Assembly (NCBI GenBank): GCA_946887025.1
Contig: CAMPJY010000047.1
Location: forward strand, 1-16,260
Origin: an uncultured Salinimicrobium sp.
Lineage (GTDB): Bacteria > Bacteroidota > Bacteroidia > Flavobacteriales > Flavobacteriaceae
Direction: 5' to 3'
Length of the DNA stretch: 16,260 bases
Made by a program: the position numbers and the translations under genes. Positions within the stretch are counted from its first letter, which is position 1; the number at the start of each line of letters is the position of its first letter. The notes below the pieces were generated by a model, which had not been told where the DNA came from, searched no databases, and worked only from the letters and a program-made list of their open reading frames with translations. Shown piece by piece: positions 5,869-13,643 of the stretch.

Positions 5869-8280
5869 TTACAAGGGATAGATGAAGATGCAGAATTAAT
5901 TCCATTAATGACTCCTGAAGATGAGGAAGAAATAAATAAAGAAGACCTACCCGAACATTTACCCATCCTGCCTTTGCGCAATACCGTGCTCTTTCCGGGA
6001 GTGGTGATTCCCATTACCGCAGGAAGGGATACTTCCATAAAACTAATTAATGAAGCCAACGGCGACAGCAAGGTGATCGGGGTGGTTTCCCAGAAGGATG
6101 AAAAAGTGGAGAACCCTTCTGCCAAGGATATCAACAAAACCGGGGTGGTTGCGCGGATCCTTCGGGTGCTCAAGATGCCCGACGGGAACACAACCGTGAT
6201 TATACAGGGAAAGAAACGCTTCAAGGTGGTGGAAGTAATCACTGAAAAGCCTTATATGAAGGCTAAAATTGAGGAAGTGCCCGAGGCACGTCCGGCAGTA
6301 GACAATGAGGAATTTTCCGCCATTATAGATTCCATAAAGGACCTGGCGCTGCAGATCATCAAGAACAGCCCAAATATCCCTTCAGAAGCATCCTTTGCCA
6401 TTCAGAATATCGAGAGTCCATCTTTCCTGGTGAACTTCGTGTCTTCCAACATGAACCTTTCTGTAAAGGAAAAGCAGAAACTGCTGGAGACGAACGACCT
6501 TAAAGAAAGAGCACTTGCAACCCTGAAATACATGAATATGGAGTTCCACAAGCTGGAGCTTAAGAACGATATCCAGTCCAAGGTGCAGAGTGACATGAAC
6601 CAGCAGCAGCGGGAGTATTACCTGCAGCAGCAGATGAAGACGATTCAGGAGGAATTAGGCGGGGTATCCCATGAGGGGGAAATTGAGGAGATGCGGACCA
6701 GGGCCTCCAAAAAGAAGTGGAGTAAGGAGATCAATGAGCATTTTAAGAAGGAGCTCTCCAAAATGCAGCGAATGAACCCGCAGGTGGCGGAATATTCAAT
6801 ACAACGCAATTATCTGGACCTGTTCCTGGAACTGCCGTGGAACGAATTCAGCAAAGATAAATTCGACCTGAAACGGGCCCAACGTATCCTGGATCGCGAC
6901 CATTACGGACTGGAGGATGTGAAAAAACGCATCATTGAATATCTGGCAGTGCTCAAGATCAGGAACGACATGAAATCGCCCATCCTGTGTCTTTACGGAC
7001 CTCCGGGAGTAGGGAAGACCAGCCTGGGAAAATCCATCGCAGAAGCCCTTGGAAGGGAATACGTGCGGGTTTCCCTGGGAGGATTACGCGACGAAGCAGA
7101 GATCCGCGGGCACAGGAAAACCTATATAGGTGCCATGCCTGGACGGATTATCCAGAGCCTGAAAAAGGCGGGAACCAGTAATCCGGTATTCGTCCTCGAC
7201 GAAATAGACAAACTGAGCATCGGCCACAGCGGCGATCCATCCTCCGCCTTACTGGAGGTGCTGGATCCGGAACAGAACAGCGAGTTCCACGATAACTTCC
7301 TGGAGATGGGATTTGACCTTTCCAAGGTAATGTTCATCGCTACTGCCAATAACCTTTCCCCAATTCAGCCTGCCCTTCTGGACAGGATGGAAATTATCAA
7401 TGTCACGGGGTATACCATTGAGGAAAAAGTGGAAATTGCCAAGCAGCATTTGTTGCCAAAGCAGCTGGAGGAGCACGGGCTAAACAAGGAACACCTGAAA
7501 ATAGGAAGAAAGCAGCTGGAGAAGATCGTGGAGGGTTATACCCGCGAATCGGGAGTACGAAACCTTGAGAAGCAAATCGCCCGGGTGGTGCGCTATGCTG
7601 CCAAGAATATTGCCATGGAGGAAGAGTACAACAAGAAGATCACCGACGAAGATATACTCGAGATTCTTGGAAGGCCCAAAATGGAGCGCGATAAATATGA
7701 GAACAACGAAGTTGCCGGAGTCGTAACCGGCCTTGCCTGGACTTCGGTAGGAGGGGATATTCTCTTTATAGAATCCATACTATCCAAAGGGAAAGGAAGT
7801 CTGAACATCACAGGGAATCTGGGGAAGGTAATGAAGGAATCCGCCACAATAGCCCTTGAGTATATAAAATCAAATGCGACAGAACTGGAGATAGACCCGG
7901 AGATCTTTGAGAACTACAACGTGCATATCCACGTTCCGGAAGGTGCCACCCCAAAAGATGGCCCGAGTGCAGGGATCACCATGCTCACCTCCCTTGTTTC
8001 GTTGTTTACCCAACGCAAAGTGAAGAAGAATCTTGCAATGACAGGAGAGATCACTTTAAGGGGCAAGGTTCTTCCGGTAGGAGGGATCAAGGAAAAGATC
8101 CTGGCTGCCAAGAGAGCGCACATCAAAGAGATTATCCTTTGCGAAGAGAACAAGCGGGACATTGAGGAAATCAAGGACGAATACGTAAAAGGCCTGACTT
8201 TCCATTATGTGAAAGACATGTTTGAAGTTATAGAACTTGCGGTTCTCGACCAAAAGGTCAAGAATCCGAAGAAATTATAA
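5830..8280 (+). CDS. lon: ATP-dependent protease Lon
   Basis: This is an 816-residue cytoplasmic AAA+ serine protease that degrades misfolded and short-lived regulatory proteins. An acidic N-terminal extension of about 40 residues precedes the Lon substrate-binding domain, which begins with [14 protein letters not shown] at 44-57. A coiled linker around 250-290 ([19 protein letters not shown]) follows. The ATPase has Walker A GPPGVGKT at 390-397 and Walker B ending in Asp457-Glu458 (FVLDEID). The protease domain carries the catalytic Ser713 in DGPSAG and Lys756 in GGIKEK, 43 residues apart as in E. coli Lon (679/722). Length is typical for the phylum. The ATG at 5830 is the first in frame and is followed directly by the acidic extension seen in relatives. 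The gene is divergent from the ECF operon and ends at a perfect terminator, so it is monocistronic. Confidence 0.98.
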   Translation: MARTKFTHLDSLSLQGIDEDAELIPLMTPEDEEEINKEDLPEHLPILPLRNTVLFPGVVIPITAGRDTSIKLINEANGDSKVIGVVSQKDEKVENPSAKDINKTGVVARILRVLKMPDGNTTVIIQGKKRFKVVEVITEKPYMKAKIEEVPEARPAVDNEEFSAIIDSIKDLALQIIKNSPNIPSEASFAIQNIESPSFLVNFVSSNMNLSVKEKQKLLETNDLKERALATLKYMNMEFHKLELKNDIQSKVQSDMNQQQREYYLQQQMKTIQEELGGVSHEGEIEEMRTRASKKKWSKEINEHFKKELSKMQRMNPQVAEYSIQRNYLDLFLELPWNEFSKDKFDLKRAQRILDRDHYGLEDVKKRIIEYLAVLKIRNDMKSPILCLYGPPGVGKTSLGKSIAEALGREYVRVSLGGLRDEAEIRGHRKTYIGAMPGRIIQSLKKAGTSNPVFVLDEIDKLSIGHSGDPSSALLEVLDPEQNSEFHDNFLEMGFDLSKVMFIATANNLSPIQPALLDRMEIINVTGYTIEEKVEIAKQHLLPKQLEEHGLNKEHLKIGRKQLEKIVEGYTRESGVRNLEKQIARVVRYAAKNIAMEEEYNKKITDEDILEILGRPKMERDKYENNEVAGVVTGLAWTSVGGDILFIESILSKGKGSLNITGNLGKVMKESATIALEYIKSNATELEIDPEIFENYNVHIHVPEGATPKDGPSAGITMLTSLVSLFTQRKVKKNLAMTGEITLRGKVLPVGGIKEKILAAKRAHIKEIILCEENKRDIEEIKDEYVKGLTFHYVKDMFEVIELAVLDQKVKNPKKL

Positions 8281-8303
8281 CCCAGGTTTTTAAAAGCTCA
8301 TAT

Positions 8304-8340
8304 AAACAGCCCCGAAGTCACTTTCGGGGCTGTTTTCTTT
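8304..8340 (+). terminator. Rho-independent terminator of lon
   Basis: A perfect 13-bp stem (8304-8316 with 8323-8335) closes a 6-base GTCACT loop and is followed by a T-rich stretch to 8340. It begins 23 bases after the lon stop codon. Confidence 0.95.
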
Positions 8341-8482
8341 ATGGCTCCTGCAGGTTTTAAAACTTAGAGATAGATGTGCTTTCAGAGCTTCCAACCTTCT
8401 GAAACAGGACCTCCCTTCACTGAATCAAGTCCGCATTATTTACGAGGGATTCACGACTTATTCGCGACTCATTTGCGGGTTT

Positions 8483-8548
8483 AAGTCGCAGATGACTCGC
8501 AGATGACTCGCAGATGACTCGGAAATGACTCGCAAATGACTCGCAGGT
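8483..8548. repeat. 11-bp tandem repeat array, unit GACTCGCAGAT
   Basis: A partial unit (8483-8493) is followed by five full units, at 8494, 8505, 8516, 8527 and 8538. Two are identical to the consensus. The others vary mainly at unit positions 7-10 (GACTCGGAAAT, GACTCGCAAAT, GACTCGCAGGT). The 11-bp period is close to one helical turn and is not a multiple of three, so the array is unlikely to be coding. To its left, 8464-8477 is an inverted copy of 8531-8544 (13 of 14 bases). CGACTTA (8454-8460) pairs with TAAGTCG (8482-8488). The array can therefore also form long hairpins. Confidence 0.85.
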
Positions 8549-8690
8549 AAATGGAAGAGGATACAGGGAATTTACCCAGTTTCTGGAGGTCAGGTCGGGA
8601 TACTTTATTTTTAGAAACAGAAGCGGTTGAAATACTCCCTGTCCTTACATTATATCTGAAAAACCTTCAATTATTAAACAAAGAATTGGC

Positions 8691-8698
8691 TACTTTTG
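8691..8698 (+). promoter_or_regulatory. cmk: -7 promoter element upstream of cmk
   Basis: TACTTTTG is an exact match to the Bacteroidota element TAnnTTTG. Transcription would start near 8704, giving a leader of roughly 100 bases before the cmk ATG. No clear -33 TTG is found at the usual distance, so strength is uncertain. Confidence 0.5.
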
Positions 8699-8801
8699 CA
8701 GGTTCCGGGAAAGACTGGAGAGATCTGAGACCGGCCTGTACCGAGGATCAGTAATAACAATCCTGCGGGAGGGACTATGTCCTATAAAATTTTAATACTT
8801 C

Positions 8802-9491
8802 ATGAGCAAGAGAATAATTATTGCAATAGACGGATTTTCCTCTACCGGGAAAAGTACAGTAGCCAAACAGCTGGCAAAAAAACTCGGTTATGTTTATGTA
8901 GACACTGGAGCCATGTATCGTGCCGTGGCTTTATTTGCCAGCAGGAATGGATACATAGACTCTGATAATTTTGAGCCTGAGGCACTAATTAAAAGACTGC
9001 CAGAGATCAGTTTAAAATTTGTCTTCAATCCTGAACTTGGATTTGCCGAAATGTACCTGAATGGAGAAAACGTAGAAAAGGAGATCCGCCAGATGGAAGT
9101 CTCGGGTTATGTAAGCCGGGTAGCTTCAATTCCAGAGGTGCGGCAGGTGCTGGTGGCTCAGCAGCAGGAAATGGGTAAAGAGAAAGGCATCGTCATGGAC
9201 GGGCGCGATATAGGCACAGTGGTTTTTCCGGATGCGGAGCTAAAGATCTTCATGACTGCTTCTGCTGAGGTAAGGGCTGAAAGAAGATTTAAGGAATTGC
9301 AGGATAAAGATGAAGCTGTGACCTATGAGGCCGTCCTTACAAACGTGGAAGAACGCGACAGGCTTGATACTACCCGGGAGGATTCTCCTTTAATAAAAGC
9401 TGAAGATGCCATAGAAATTGATAATTCCTACCTCACTAAAGAGGATCAGTTCAAGGTGCTTCAGGAGCTTTTTGAGGAGGCGGTGGAGTAG
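8802..9491 (+). CDS. cmk: (d)CMP kinase (cytidylate kinase)
   Basis: The gene encodes a 229-residue cytoplasmic enzyme that phosphorylates CMP and dCMP with ATP, in pyrimidine nucleotide salvage and recycling. The P-loop is GFSSTGKST at residues 11-19. DTGAMYR (34-40) and MDGRDIGTVVFPDA (132-145) are family signatures for binding CMP. The arginine- and aspartate-containing TREDSPL (191-197) is the lid/CMP site near the C-terminus. Length is normal for the bacterial type 1 family. The ATG at 8802 precedes the P-loop by the usual ten residues. It has its own probable promoter at 8691 and lies in the same direction upstream of rpsA, a neighbourhood also found in proteobacteria (cmk-rpsA). Here a small opposing gene lies between them. 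No strong terminator follows it. Confidence 0.97.
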   Translation: MSKRIIIAIDGFSSTGKSTVAKQLAKKLGYVYVDTGAMYRAVALFASRNGYIDSDNFEPEALIKRLPEISLKFVFNPELGFAEMYLNGENVEKEIRQMEVSGYVSRVASIPEVRQVLVAQQQEMGKEKGIVMDGRDIGTVVFPDAELKIFMTASAEVRAERRFKELQDKDEAVTYEAVLTNVEERDRLDTTREDSPLIKAEDAIEIDNSYLTKEDQFKVLQELFEEAVE

Positions 9492-9548
9492 TCTTTCAAG
9501 GCGGATTTCCCGACAAATCACGTGGAATTTTCGATGGCAATCTTTAGA

Positions 9549-9776
9549 TCATTTTAATCTGTGGTCATCTTTCAGGCTGCCCATTCCTTCCTCCTGACTT
9601 TTTTCATTATCTGTTGAATCCCTATGCTGCTTTAAATGAGAATCAGGAGCCTTTGTGACAGGATCAGGAATATCGTTAGTCTCTACTTCCATAATGGCAT
9701 TAAAAATTCTCAGCACGCGCTCGTCGGCATGTTCAATATATTTTTTTATCCTTGACCTTAATTCTGCTGAGTCCAT
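9549..9776 (-). CDS. Small hypothetical protein, antitoxin-like N-terminus
   Basis: This is a 75-residue protein not firmly recognised. Residues 1-32 (ELRSRIKKYIEHADERVLRI followed by FNAIMEVE) form an amphipathic helical region. They resemble the N-terminal part of small Bacteroidota proteins of the type ELRxxIxxYIDxADERxLRxxxA, some of which are annotated as addiction-module components. The C-terminal half is polar and low in complexity (many Asp, Lys, Gln, Ser) and looks disordered. No toxin gene is adjacent: upstream is only a 24-codon frame ending 1 base before this ATG, and downstream is the convergent cmk. The 12-base sequence TAGATCATTTTA occurs at both edges (9545-9556 and 9779-9790), which may mark a past duplication or insertion. 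The clear amino-acid pattern and the ATG start support a real gene. The function is unknown. Confidence 0.6.
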   Translation of the reverse strand: MDSAELRSRIKKYIEHADERVLRIFNAIMEVETNDIPDPVTKAPDSHLKQHRDSTDNEKSQEEGMGSLKDDHRLK

Positions 9777-9777
9777 T

Positions 9778-9852
9778 CTAGATCATTTTATTATCTCTTA
9801 GATATCTTAATTCTGAATTTTTAGAATCCTCAATTATGATTTTTCTTTTCAA
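9778..9852 (-). other. Short upstream open frame (24 codons, TTG start) before the small gene
   Basis: Reading leftward from TTG (complement of 9850-9852), a 24-codon frame ends with TAG at 9778-9780. The next gene's ATG begins one base later (TAGAATG). The peptide, KRKIIIEDSKNSELRYLRDN near its start, looks protein-like, with alternating hydrophobic and charged residues and A/T-rich codons. The frame remains open nine further codons upstream without an ATG. It may be a leader peptide, the degraded 3' end of a lost partner gene, or chance. Confidence 0.3.
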
Positions 9853-9926
9853 GATAAGAATAGATGGAGATTTTTGATGCTAATGCTATCATAAAAGTAG
9901 AAAGGGAAGGCGTTCCCCGTACCTAC

Positions 9927-9954
9927 TATATGCTTTAAAAATTTATATGCTTTA
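9927..9954 (+). repeat. Direct repeat TATATGCTTTA upstream of rpsA
   Basis: The 11-base sequence TATATGCTTTA occurs at 9927-9937 and 9944-9954, 17 bases apart start to start, just upstream of the rpsA promoter. A GGGAA-GGCG-TTCCC hairpin lies before it at 9904-9917. The repeat could be an activator or repressor site for rpsA. No known regulator is recognised from the motif. Confidence 0.35.
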
Positions 9955-9971
9955 TTTTGTAAAAACCTTCT

Positions 9972-10002
9972 TTTGATAAGTAAAGATAAAATTGTATTTT
10001 TG
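9972..10002 (+). promoter_or_regulatory. rpsA: Consensus promoter of rpsA
   Basis: TTTG (9972-9975) and TATTTTTG (9995-10002) match both elements of the Bacteroidota housekeeping promoter, TTTG and TAnnTTTG, with a 19-base spacer. It is the best promoter in the window and fits a highly expressed ribosomal gene. Transcription should start near 10006-10009, at the base of the first leader hairpin. Confidence 0.8.
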
Positions 10003-10005
10003 CGC

Positions 10006-10124
10006 TCCTTTTAGCAATGCGTGGGAAGATTAAAAGGACTGATAACTAAATTACTAAACACTTCTGTGTTCTTTTGTTGCAGAATTCTTCCAAAGGATTA
10101 CAGGATACAAAACTATTATCAGCA
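10006..10124 (+). promoter_or_regulatory. Structured rpsA leader, candidate ribosomal-protein leader RNA
   Basis: The leader is about 115-119 bases and can fold as follows. Helix 1 is 10006-10013 with 10031-10038 (TCCTTTTA/TAAAAGGA). Helix 2 starts directly after it, 10039-10045 with 10116-10122 (CTGATAA/TTATCAG), closing two bases before the ATG. Helix 3, 10057-10061 with 10066-10070 (AACAC-TTCT-GTGTT), lies inside helix 2. The loop of helix 1 contains GGAAGA (10024-10029), complementary to TCTTCC (10086-10091), which would make a pseudoknot. Helix 2 would sequester the ribosome-binding region. Inference: S1 or another ribosomal component may regulate translation here. Whether this matches a described leader family cannot be told without a search. 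Confidence 0.5.
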
Positions 10125-11951
10125 ATGGCTGAAGAAAACAAAAACCAGGAAGTTCAGGGTTCTGAAAACACTGAAGTTCAAACACAAGAGGCTCCCTCTG
10201 CACAACAGGCTAATCCTGAGCAATTCTTAGCAGATTTCAACTGGCACAATTACGAAGAGGGAATTGACCCGATCGATGACCAGAAACTGGTAGAATTCGA
10301 GCAGTTGGTGACCGAGAATTTCGTTGCCACGTTGGATGATGAGGTTGTTACCGGAACTGTTATTAACATTACCGACCGTGACGCCATCATCGACATCAAT
10401 GCAAAGAGTGAAGGAGTTATCTCCCTGAATGAGTTCCGTTACAATCCAGACCTGAAAGTTGGAGATGAGGTTGAGGTAATGATCGATGTACGTGAAGACG
10501 CTACTGGTCAGCTGATCCTTTCTCACCGTAAGGCCCGTGTGATCATGGCTTGGGATCGTGTGAACAAAGCTCACGATGAAGGCCTTATCGTTAACGGATA
10601 TGTGAAATGTCGTACCAAAGGTGGTATGATCGTCGATGTATTTGGAATCGAGGCGTTCCTGCCAGGTTCTCAGATCGATGTGAAGCCAATCAGAGATTAC
10701 GATGCGTATGTTGGTAAGACAATGGAATTCAAGGTTGTGAAGATCAACCACGAATTCAAGAACGTTGTTGTTTCCCACAAAGCGCTTATCGAAGCCGATA
10801 TTGAAGAACAGAAGAAAGAAATCATCGGTCAGCTTGAAAAAGGTCAGGTACTTGAAGGTACTGTGAAAAACATTACTTCTTATGGAGTATTTGTTGACCT
10901 TGGAGGTGTTGACGGACTGATCCACATTACTGACCTTTCATGGTCAAGAATCAGCCATCCAAACGAGATCGTTGAGCTTGATCAGAAACTGAACGTTGTT
11001 ATCCTTGATTTCGATGAGGCTAAAACAAGAATTCAGTTAGGTCTTAAGCAATTGAGCAAACACCCATGGGAAGCTTTAGACCAGAACCTGAAGGTTGGGG
11101 ATAAAGTAACCGGTAAAGTGGTTGTAATCGCTGATTACGGTGCATTTATCGAGGTTTCTGAAGGTGTTGAAGGTCTTATCCACGTTTCTGAAATGTCATG
11201 GAGCACGCACCTGCGTTCTGCACAGGATTTCGTAAATGTTGGAGATGAGGTTGAGGCACAGATCCTTACTTTAGACCGTGAGGACAGAAAAATGTCTCTT
11301 GGTATCAAGCAATTGGCCCAGGATCCATGGACTGACATCACTTCAAAATATCCTGTAGGTTCAAGACACACCGGTATCGTTCGTAACTTTACCAACTTCG
11401 GAGTGTTTGTGGAACTTGAGGAAGGAATTGATGGTCTTATCTATATTTCTGACCTGTCATGGACCAAGAAGATCAAGCATCCATCTGAATTCACCAACGT
11501 AGGTGATAAACTGGAGGTTGTTGTTCTTGAATTGGATGTTGAAGGACGTAAACTGAGCCTTGGTCACAAACAGACTGAGTCTAATCCTTGGGATAAATAC
11601 GAAACTGAATTCGCTGTAGGGACCACCCATACTGCCGAAATCGCAGAGATCGTAGACAAAGGAGCAACTATTGACTTTAACGAGGATATCACTGCATTTG
11701 TTCCAACCCGTCACCTTGAGAAAGAGGATGGAAGCAAGTTGAAGCAAGGTGAATCTGCAGAGTTCCAAATCATTGAATTCAACAAAGAATTCAAACGTGT
11801 TGTAGCATCTCATACTGCTATCCACAAAGAAGAGGAGCAACAAATGGTGAAGCAGGCTGCTAAGAAAGCTGCTGCACAACAGGACAAAACCACTATTGGT
11901 GATGTCAATGCAGAGTTGCAGGCATTGAAAGACAGAATGGAAGGGAAGTAA
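10125..11951 (+). CDS. rpsA: 30S ribosomal protein S1
   Basis: The gene encodes a 608-residue RNA-binding protein that brings mRNA to the 30S subunit. An acidic, disordered extension of about 70 residues comes first. Six S1-type OB folds follow, at roughly 74-137, 155-220, 240-309, 325-396, 412-483 and 500-565. Domains 3-5 are the most regular, with GxVxxxxxYGxFV and GLIHxSxxSW motifs and the linker xxKQLxxxPW. The tail after 565 is lysine/alanine/glutamate-rich. The ATG at 10125 (MAEENKNQ) is chosen over an in-frame TTG at 10074, because the longer form would place 17 unlike residues inside the predicted structured leader. The consensus promoter and terminator indicate a strong monocistronic unit. 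The acidic extension is typical of Bacteroidota S1 and may relate to the scarcity of Shine-Dalgarno sequences in this phylum. Confidence 0.98.
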   Translation: MAEENKNQEVQGSENTEVQTQEAPSAQQANPEQFLADFNWHNYEEGIDPIDDQKLVEFEQLVTENFVATLDDEVVTGTVINITDRDAIIDINAKSEGVISLNEFRYNPDLKVGDEVEVMIDVREDATGQLILSHRKARVIMAWDRVNKAHDEGLIVNGYVKCRTKGGMIVDVFGIEAFLPGSQIDVKPIRDYDAYVGKTMEFKVVKINHEFKNVVVSHKALIEADIEEQKKEIIGQLEKGQVLEGTVKNITSYGVFVDLGGVDGLIHITDLSWSRISHPNEIVELDQKLNVVILDFDEAKTRIQLGLKQLSKHPWEALDQNLKVGDKVTGKVVVIADYGAFIEVSEGVEGLIHVSEMSWSTHLRSAQDFVNVGDEVEAQILTLDREDRKMSLGIKQLAQDPWTDITSKYPVGSRHTGIVRNFTNFGVFVELEEGIDGLIYISDLSWTKKIKHPSEFTNVGDKLEVVVLELDVEGRKLSLGHKQTESNPWDKYETEFAVGTTHTAEIAEIVDKGATIDFNEDITAFVPTRHLEKEDGSKLKQGESAEFQIIEFNKEFKRVVASHTAIHKEEEQQMVKQAAKKAAAQQDKTTIGDVNAELQALKDRMEGK

Positions 11952-11972
11952 TTCCTGAATATTCTTAAATAT

Positions 11973-12005
11973 AAAACCCCTCTGGTTCTCCAGAGGGGTT
12001 TTTTT
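11973..12005 (+). terminator. Rho-independent terminator of rpsA
   Basis: A perfect 13-bp stem (11973-11985 with 11990-12002) with a TTCT loop is followed by T residues to 12005. The A-rich left arm also gives a U tract on the other strand, so it may serve the leftward hydrolase gene ending at 12026 as well. Confidence 0.95.
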
Positions 12006-12025
12006 ATGCCTAATCCTCTTAGGTT

Positions 12026-12934
12026 TTAGAATCCGTATTTGGCTTTATAAGCAAGTATAGCCTCGGAAAGCGCTTCTTTATTCTCCTGAAATGGAATATG
12101 CCCGCCCTCATTCTTCCAGAGGAGCATTTCAGGAAAGACAATATCTTCATAATGATCAGGCCCAACCATCCAGTCTTTGGTGCCATAGAAGAAAAGCACA
12201 GGCTGGTTCACCTGAGCCGTGGCAGGTTTAAAATCTTTTCTGTAATCAGGGAGGGTCATGGCGGCATTGCTGTAGTCGTGATTCCAATTATCAAATCCCT
12301 TATAAGTGGCGTTCATTATGGAATCGCTCTCCTTATGTTCGTAGGCCATCTTCCAGAACAGGTCTTTCTCCCTTAGCCTGTTTCCAAGGGCCATAACTTT
12401 GTCGATAAACGGGGTGCTGTCCTGTTCGCAGGGGATATAACTATTGTCTCCCAGGAATTCGGCTGCCTTAGGGGCCCAGCTCTCGCAAAAACTCTCCTCT
12501 ATATTCAGCGTACAATTGACCATGATCATTCCACTGATAGCCTCCGGATATCTTTCCATATAACCCATCTGCAGTAACCCGCCGAATGAATGTCCGAGGG
12601 TTAGCCAGGTTTCGTAACCCAAGGCCTCCCTGACTTCCTCAAAGTCCCTGGTGAGTCTTTCCATTGAAAAATTACCGTCTTCGGGGCTGGAGGAACGTCC
12701 TACCCCGCGCTGGTCAAGATAGATGACCCTAAAGTTCTGTTCCAGAAAATCACCAAAGAATTCTTCCGCCCAGAAACTGCCGGAGCCGGGGCCCCCGTGA
12801 AGGTAGAGCAGGGGAGTGCCCTTGCCTTCCACCTTTACATAAAGGTCGACCCCGTCTGAGGTCCTTACACGTTGTTCCTGAGCTGTCAGGATTGCACATA
12901 AAAACAGAAAAGGGAATAAAAACAGATTTTTCAT
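12026..12934 (-). CDS. Secreted alpha/beta-fold hydrolase, S33 (proline iminopeptidase-like)
   Basis: This is a 302-residue exported hydrolase. The signal peptide is residues 1-18 (MKNLFLFPFLFLCAILTA). HGGPG (46-50) forms the oxyanion-hole region typical of the proline iminopeptidase/S33 group. DQRGVGRSS (74-82) is another family motif. The nucleophile is Ser116 in GHSFGG (114-119), with Asp254 (GTKDW) and His279 (GGHIPF) completing the triad in canonical order and spacing. The substrate is uncertain: S33 members include aminopeptidases, epoxide hydrolases and esterases. The HGGPG and DQRG motifs favour a peptidase acting on N-terminal proline or a similar small substrate in the periplasm. 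No lipobox or type IX secretion tail is seen. The gene is leftward and converges with rpsA. The cold-shock gene upstream of it has its own terminator, so it is probably transcribed alone. Confidence 0.9.
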   Translation of the reverse strand: MKNLFLFPFLFLCAILTAQEQRVRTSDGVDLYVKVEGKGTPLLYLHGGPGSGSFWAEEFFGDFLEQNFRVIYLDQRGVGRSSSPEDGNFSMERLTRDFEEVREALGYETWLTLGHSFGGLLQMGYMERYPEAISGMIMVNCTLNIEESFCESWAPKAAEFLGDNSYIPCEQDSTPFIDKVMALGNRLREKDLFWKMAYEHKESDSIMNATYKGFDNWNHDYSNAAMTLPDYRKDFKPATAQVNQPVLFFYGTKDWMVGPDHYEDIVFPEMLLWKNEGGHIPFQENKEALSEAILAYKAKYGF

Positions 12935-13058
12935 AAAAGGGTATTTTATTTAGAGTAAAGACTACGCGCTGGCCGTTTTGTTACAATTTAAAAGGGAGCT
13001 GTTGAAGAATCTCCAGGTTACCCTTGTTCCCTCTGTTTTTAGATCTTCTCAGGGTTAT

Positions 13059-13094
13059 AAAAAAAACGCCCGAGATCAAATGATCCCGGGCGTT
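13059..13094 (-). terminator. Rho-independent terminator of the cold-shock-domain gene
   Basis: On the minus strand, AACGCCCGGGATCA pairs with TGATCTCGGGCGTT (13065-13078 with 13081-13094, one G-T wobble), then a run of eight T residues. It begins 26 bases after the stop codon of the leftward gene at 13121. Confidence 0.92.
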
Positions 13095-13120
13095 CTGTTA
13101 AAATTATTTTGCGGTAGGAA

Positions 13121-13585
13121 TTAAGCTTCCGGTTTTAGAAGTTTCACCTTTACTGCATTGAGACCTTTCTGGCCCATTTCTGTTTCAAAAGTCACTTTAT
13201 CCCCTTCTCTGATCTCCTCTTCAGTTCCATTTATATGAACGAAGATGCTGTCCTGGGAGTCGTGATCTTTAATAAATCCGTAGCCTTTGGAGTCATTGAA
13301 ATAGGTGACAGTTCCTTTTCTGACGGGGTCGATAGGTTCGACGTCCTCCCGCTTGGTTACGTTTATCTGGATATCTTCAGGATTGATCTCGATCTTGTTA
13401 GCTGGATCCGGAGGGGTGCTTGTCAGGTTCCCGTACTCATCAACATAGGCAAGCATGTCCTCGAAAGATTTTCCTTTCTCGGAATTAGCTTTTCGCTCTT
13501 TCTTCTTCAGTTCCTTCTCCTGCTTCTTTTTAAGCTTTTTCTTTTCTTTTTCTTTTTTATTTGAGGTTTCCTGTGATCTACCCAT
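13121..13585 (-). CDS. Cold-shock-domain protein with lysine-rich N-terminal arm
   Basis: This is a 154-residue protein in two parts. Residues 10-40 are almost entirely lysine and glutamate, forming a charged helix. A linker containing FEDMLAYVDEYGNL (41-54) follows, then a cold-shock domain at about 90-152. Its nucleic-acid-binding motifs are RNP1 KGYGFI (100-105) and RNP2 SIFVHI (113-118), both intact. Cold-shock domains bind single-stranded RNA or DNA and melt RNA structure. The basic arm would add non-specific RNA affinity and resembles the tails of RNA chaperones. A consensus -7 element at 13644-13651 gives an A-rich, unstructured leader of about 55 bases. It follows the RhlE-type helicase in the same direction, and the two plausibly cooperate in RNA remodelling at low temperature. 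It is roughly twice the length of a classical 65-70 residue Csp. Confidence 0.92.
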   Translation of the reverse strand: MGRSQETSNKKEKEKKKLKKKQEKELKKKERKANSEKGKSFEDMLAYVDEYGNLTSTPPDPANKIEINPEDIQINVTKREDVEPIDPVRKGTVTYFNDSKGYGFIKDHDSQDSIFVHINGTEEEIREGDKVTFETEMGQKGLNAVKVKLLKPEA

Positions 13586-13643
13586 TTATTTCTCTATTTG
13601 TTTTAGGTGTTTTTATTGTTTGTAATTGTGTATCTGTTTATTA

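Larger units (their letters stand above)
8341..8801. other. Gene-poor spacer between lon and cmk
   Basis: No convincing gene is present. From left to right it holds the back-to-back palindromes CCTGCAGG and GTTTTAAAAC (near 8347-8362), unstructured sequence to about 8450, and an array of 11-bp repeats with an inverted flank (8454-8548). A consensus promoter element (8691-8698) and the presumed cmk leader follow. The leader can form small hairpins, for example AGGAT/ATCCT and GGAC-TAT-GTCC just before the cmk start. A 67-codon frame at 8551-8754 overlaps the promoter and looks non-coding. In several Bacteroidota, porQ of the type IX secretion system sits directly before cmk; it is absent here. 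Confidence 0.6.

Noticed and set aside
5736..6242. 168-codon minus-strand frame over the lon start
   Set aside because: It overlaps the certain N-terminal coding region of lon and has no recognisable features.
8483..8548. Tandem repeats as a CRISPR array
   Set aside because: Units of 11 bases are contiguous with no spacers, and no cas genes are near.
8551..8754. 67-codon plus-strand frame between the tandem repeat and cmk
   Set aside because: It contains the exact promoter element TACTTTTG, has no recognisable domain or codon bias, and begins right after the repeat array. It is more likely leader and promoter DNA than a gene.
10074..10124. Longer rpsA start at TTG 10074
   Set aside because: The extra 17 residues do not resemble S1, the start is TTG, and the stretch overlaps the predicted leader helices. 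The ATG at 10125 begins the typical acidic extension.
10227..10925. 232-codon minus-strand frame
   Set aside because: It is the mirror of the strongly biased codons of rpsA on the opposite strand. The protein has no family features and lies wholly inside a certain gene.
13004..13048. Imperfect hairpin GAAGAATCT/AGATCTTC between the hydrolase and cold-shock genes
   Set aside because: It has a bulge, a long loop and no tract. The adjacent 13059-13094 hairpin already explains termination.
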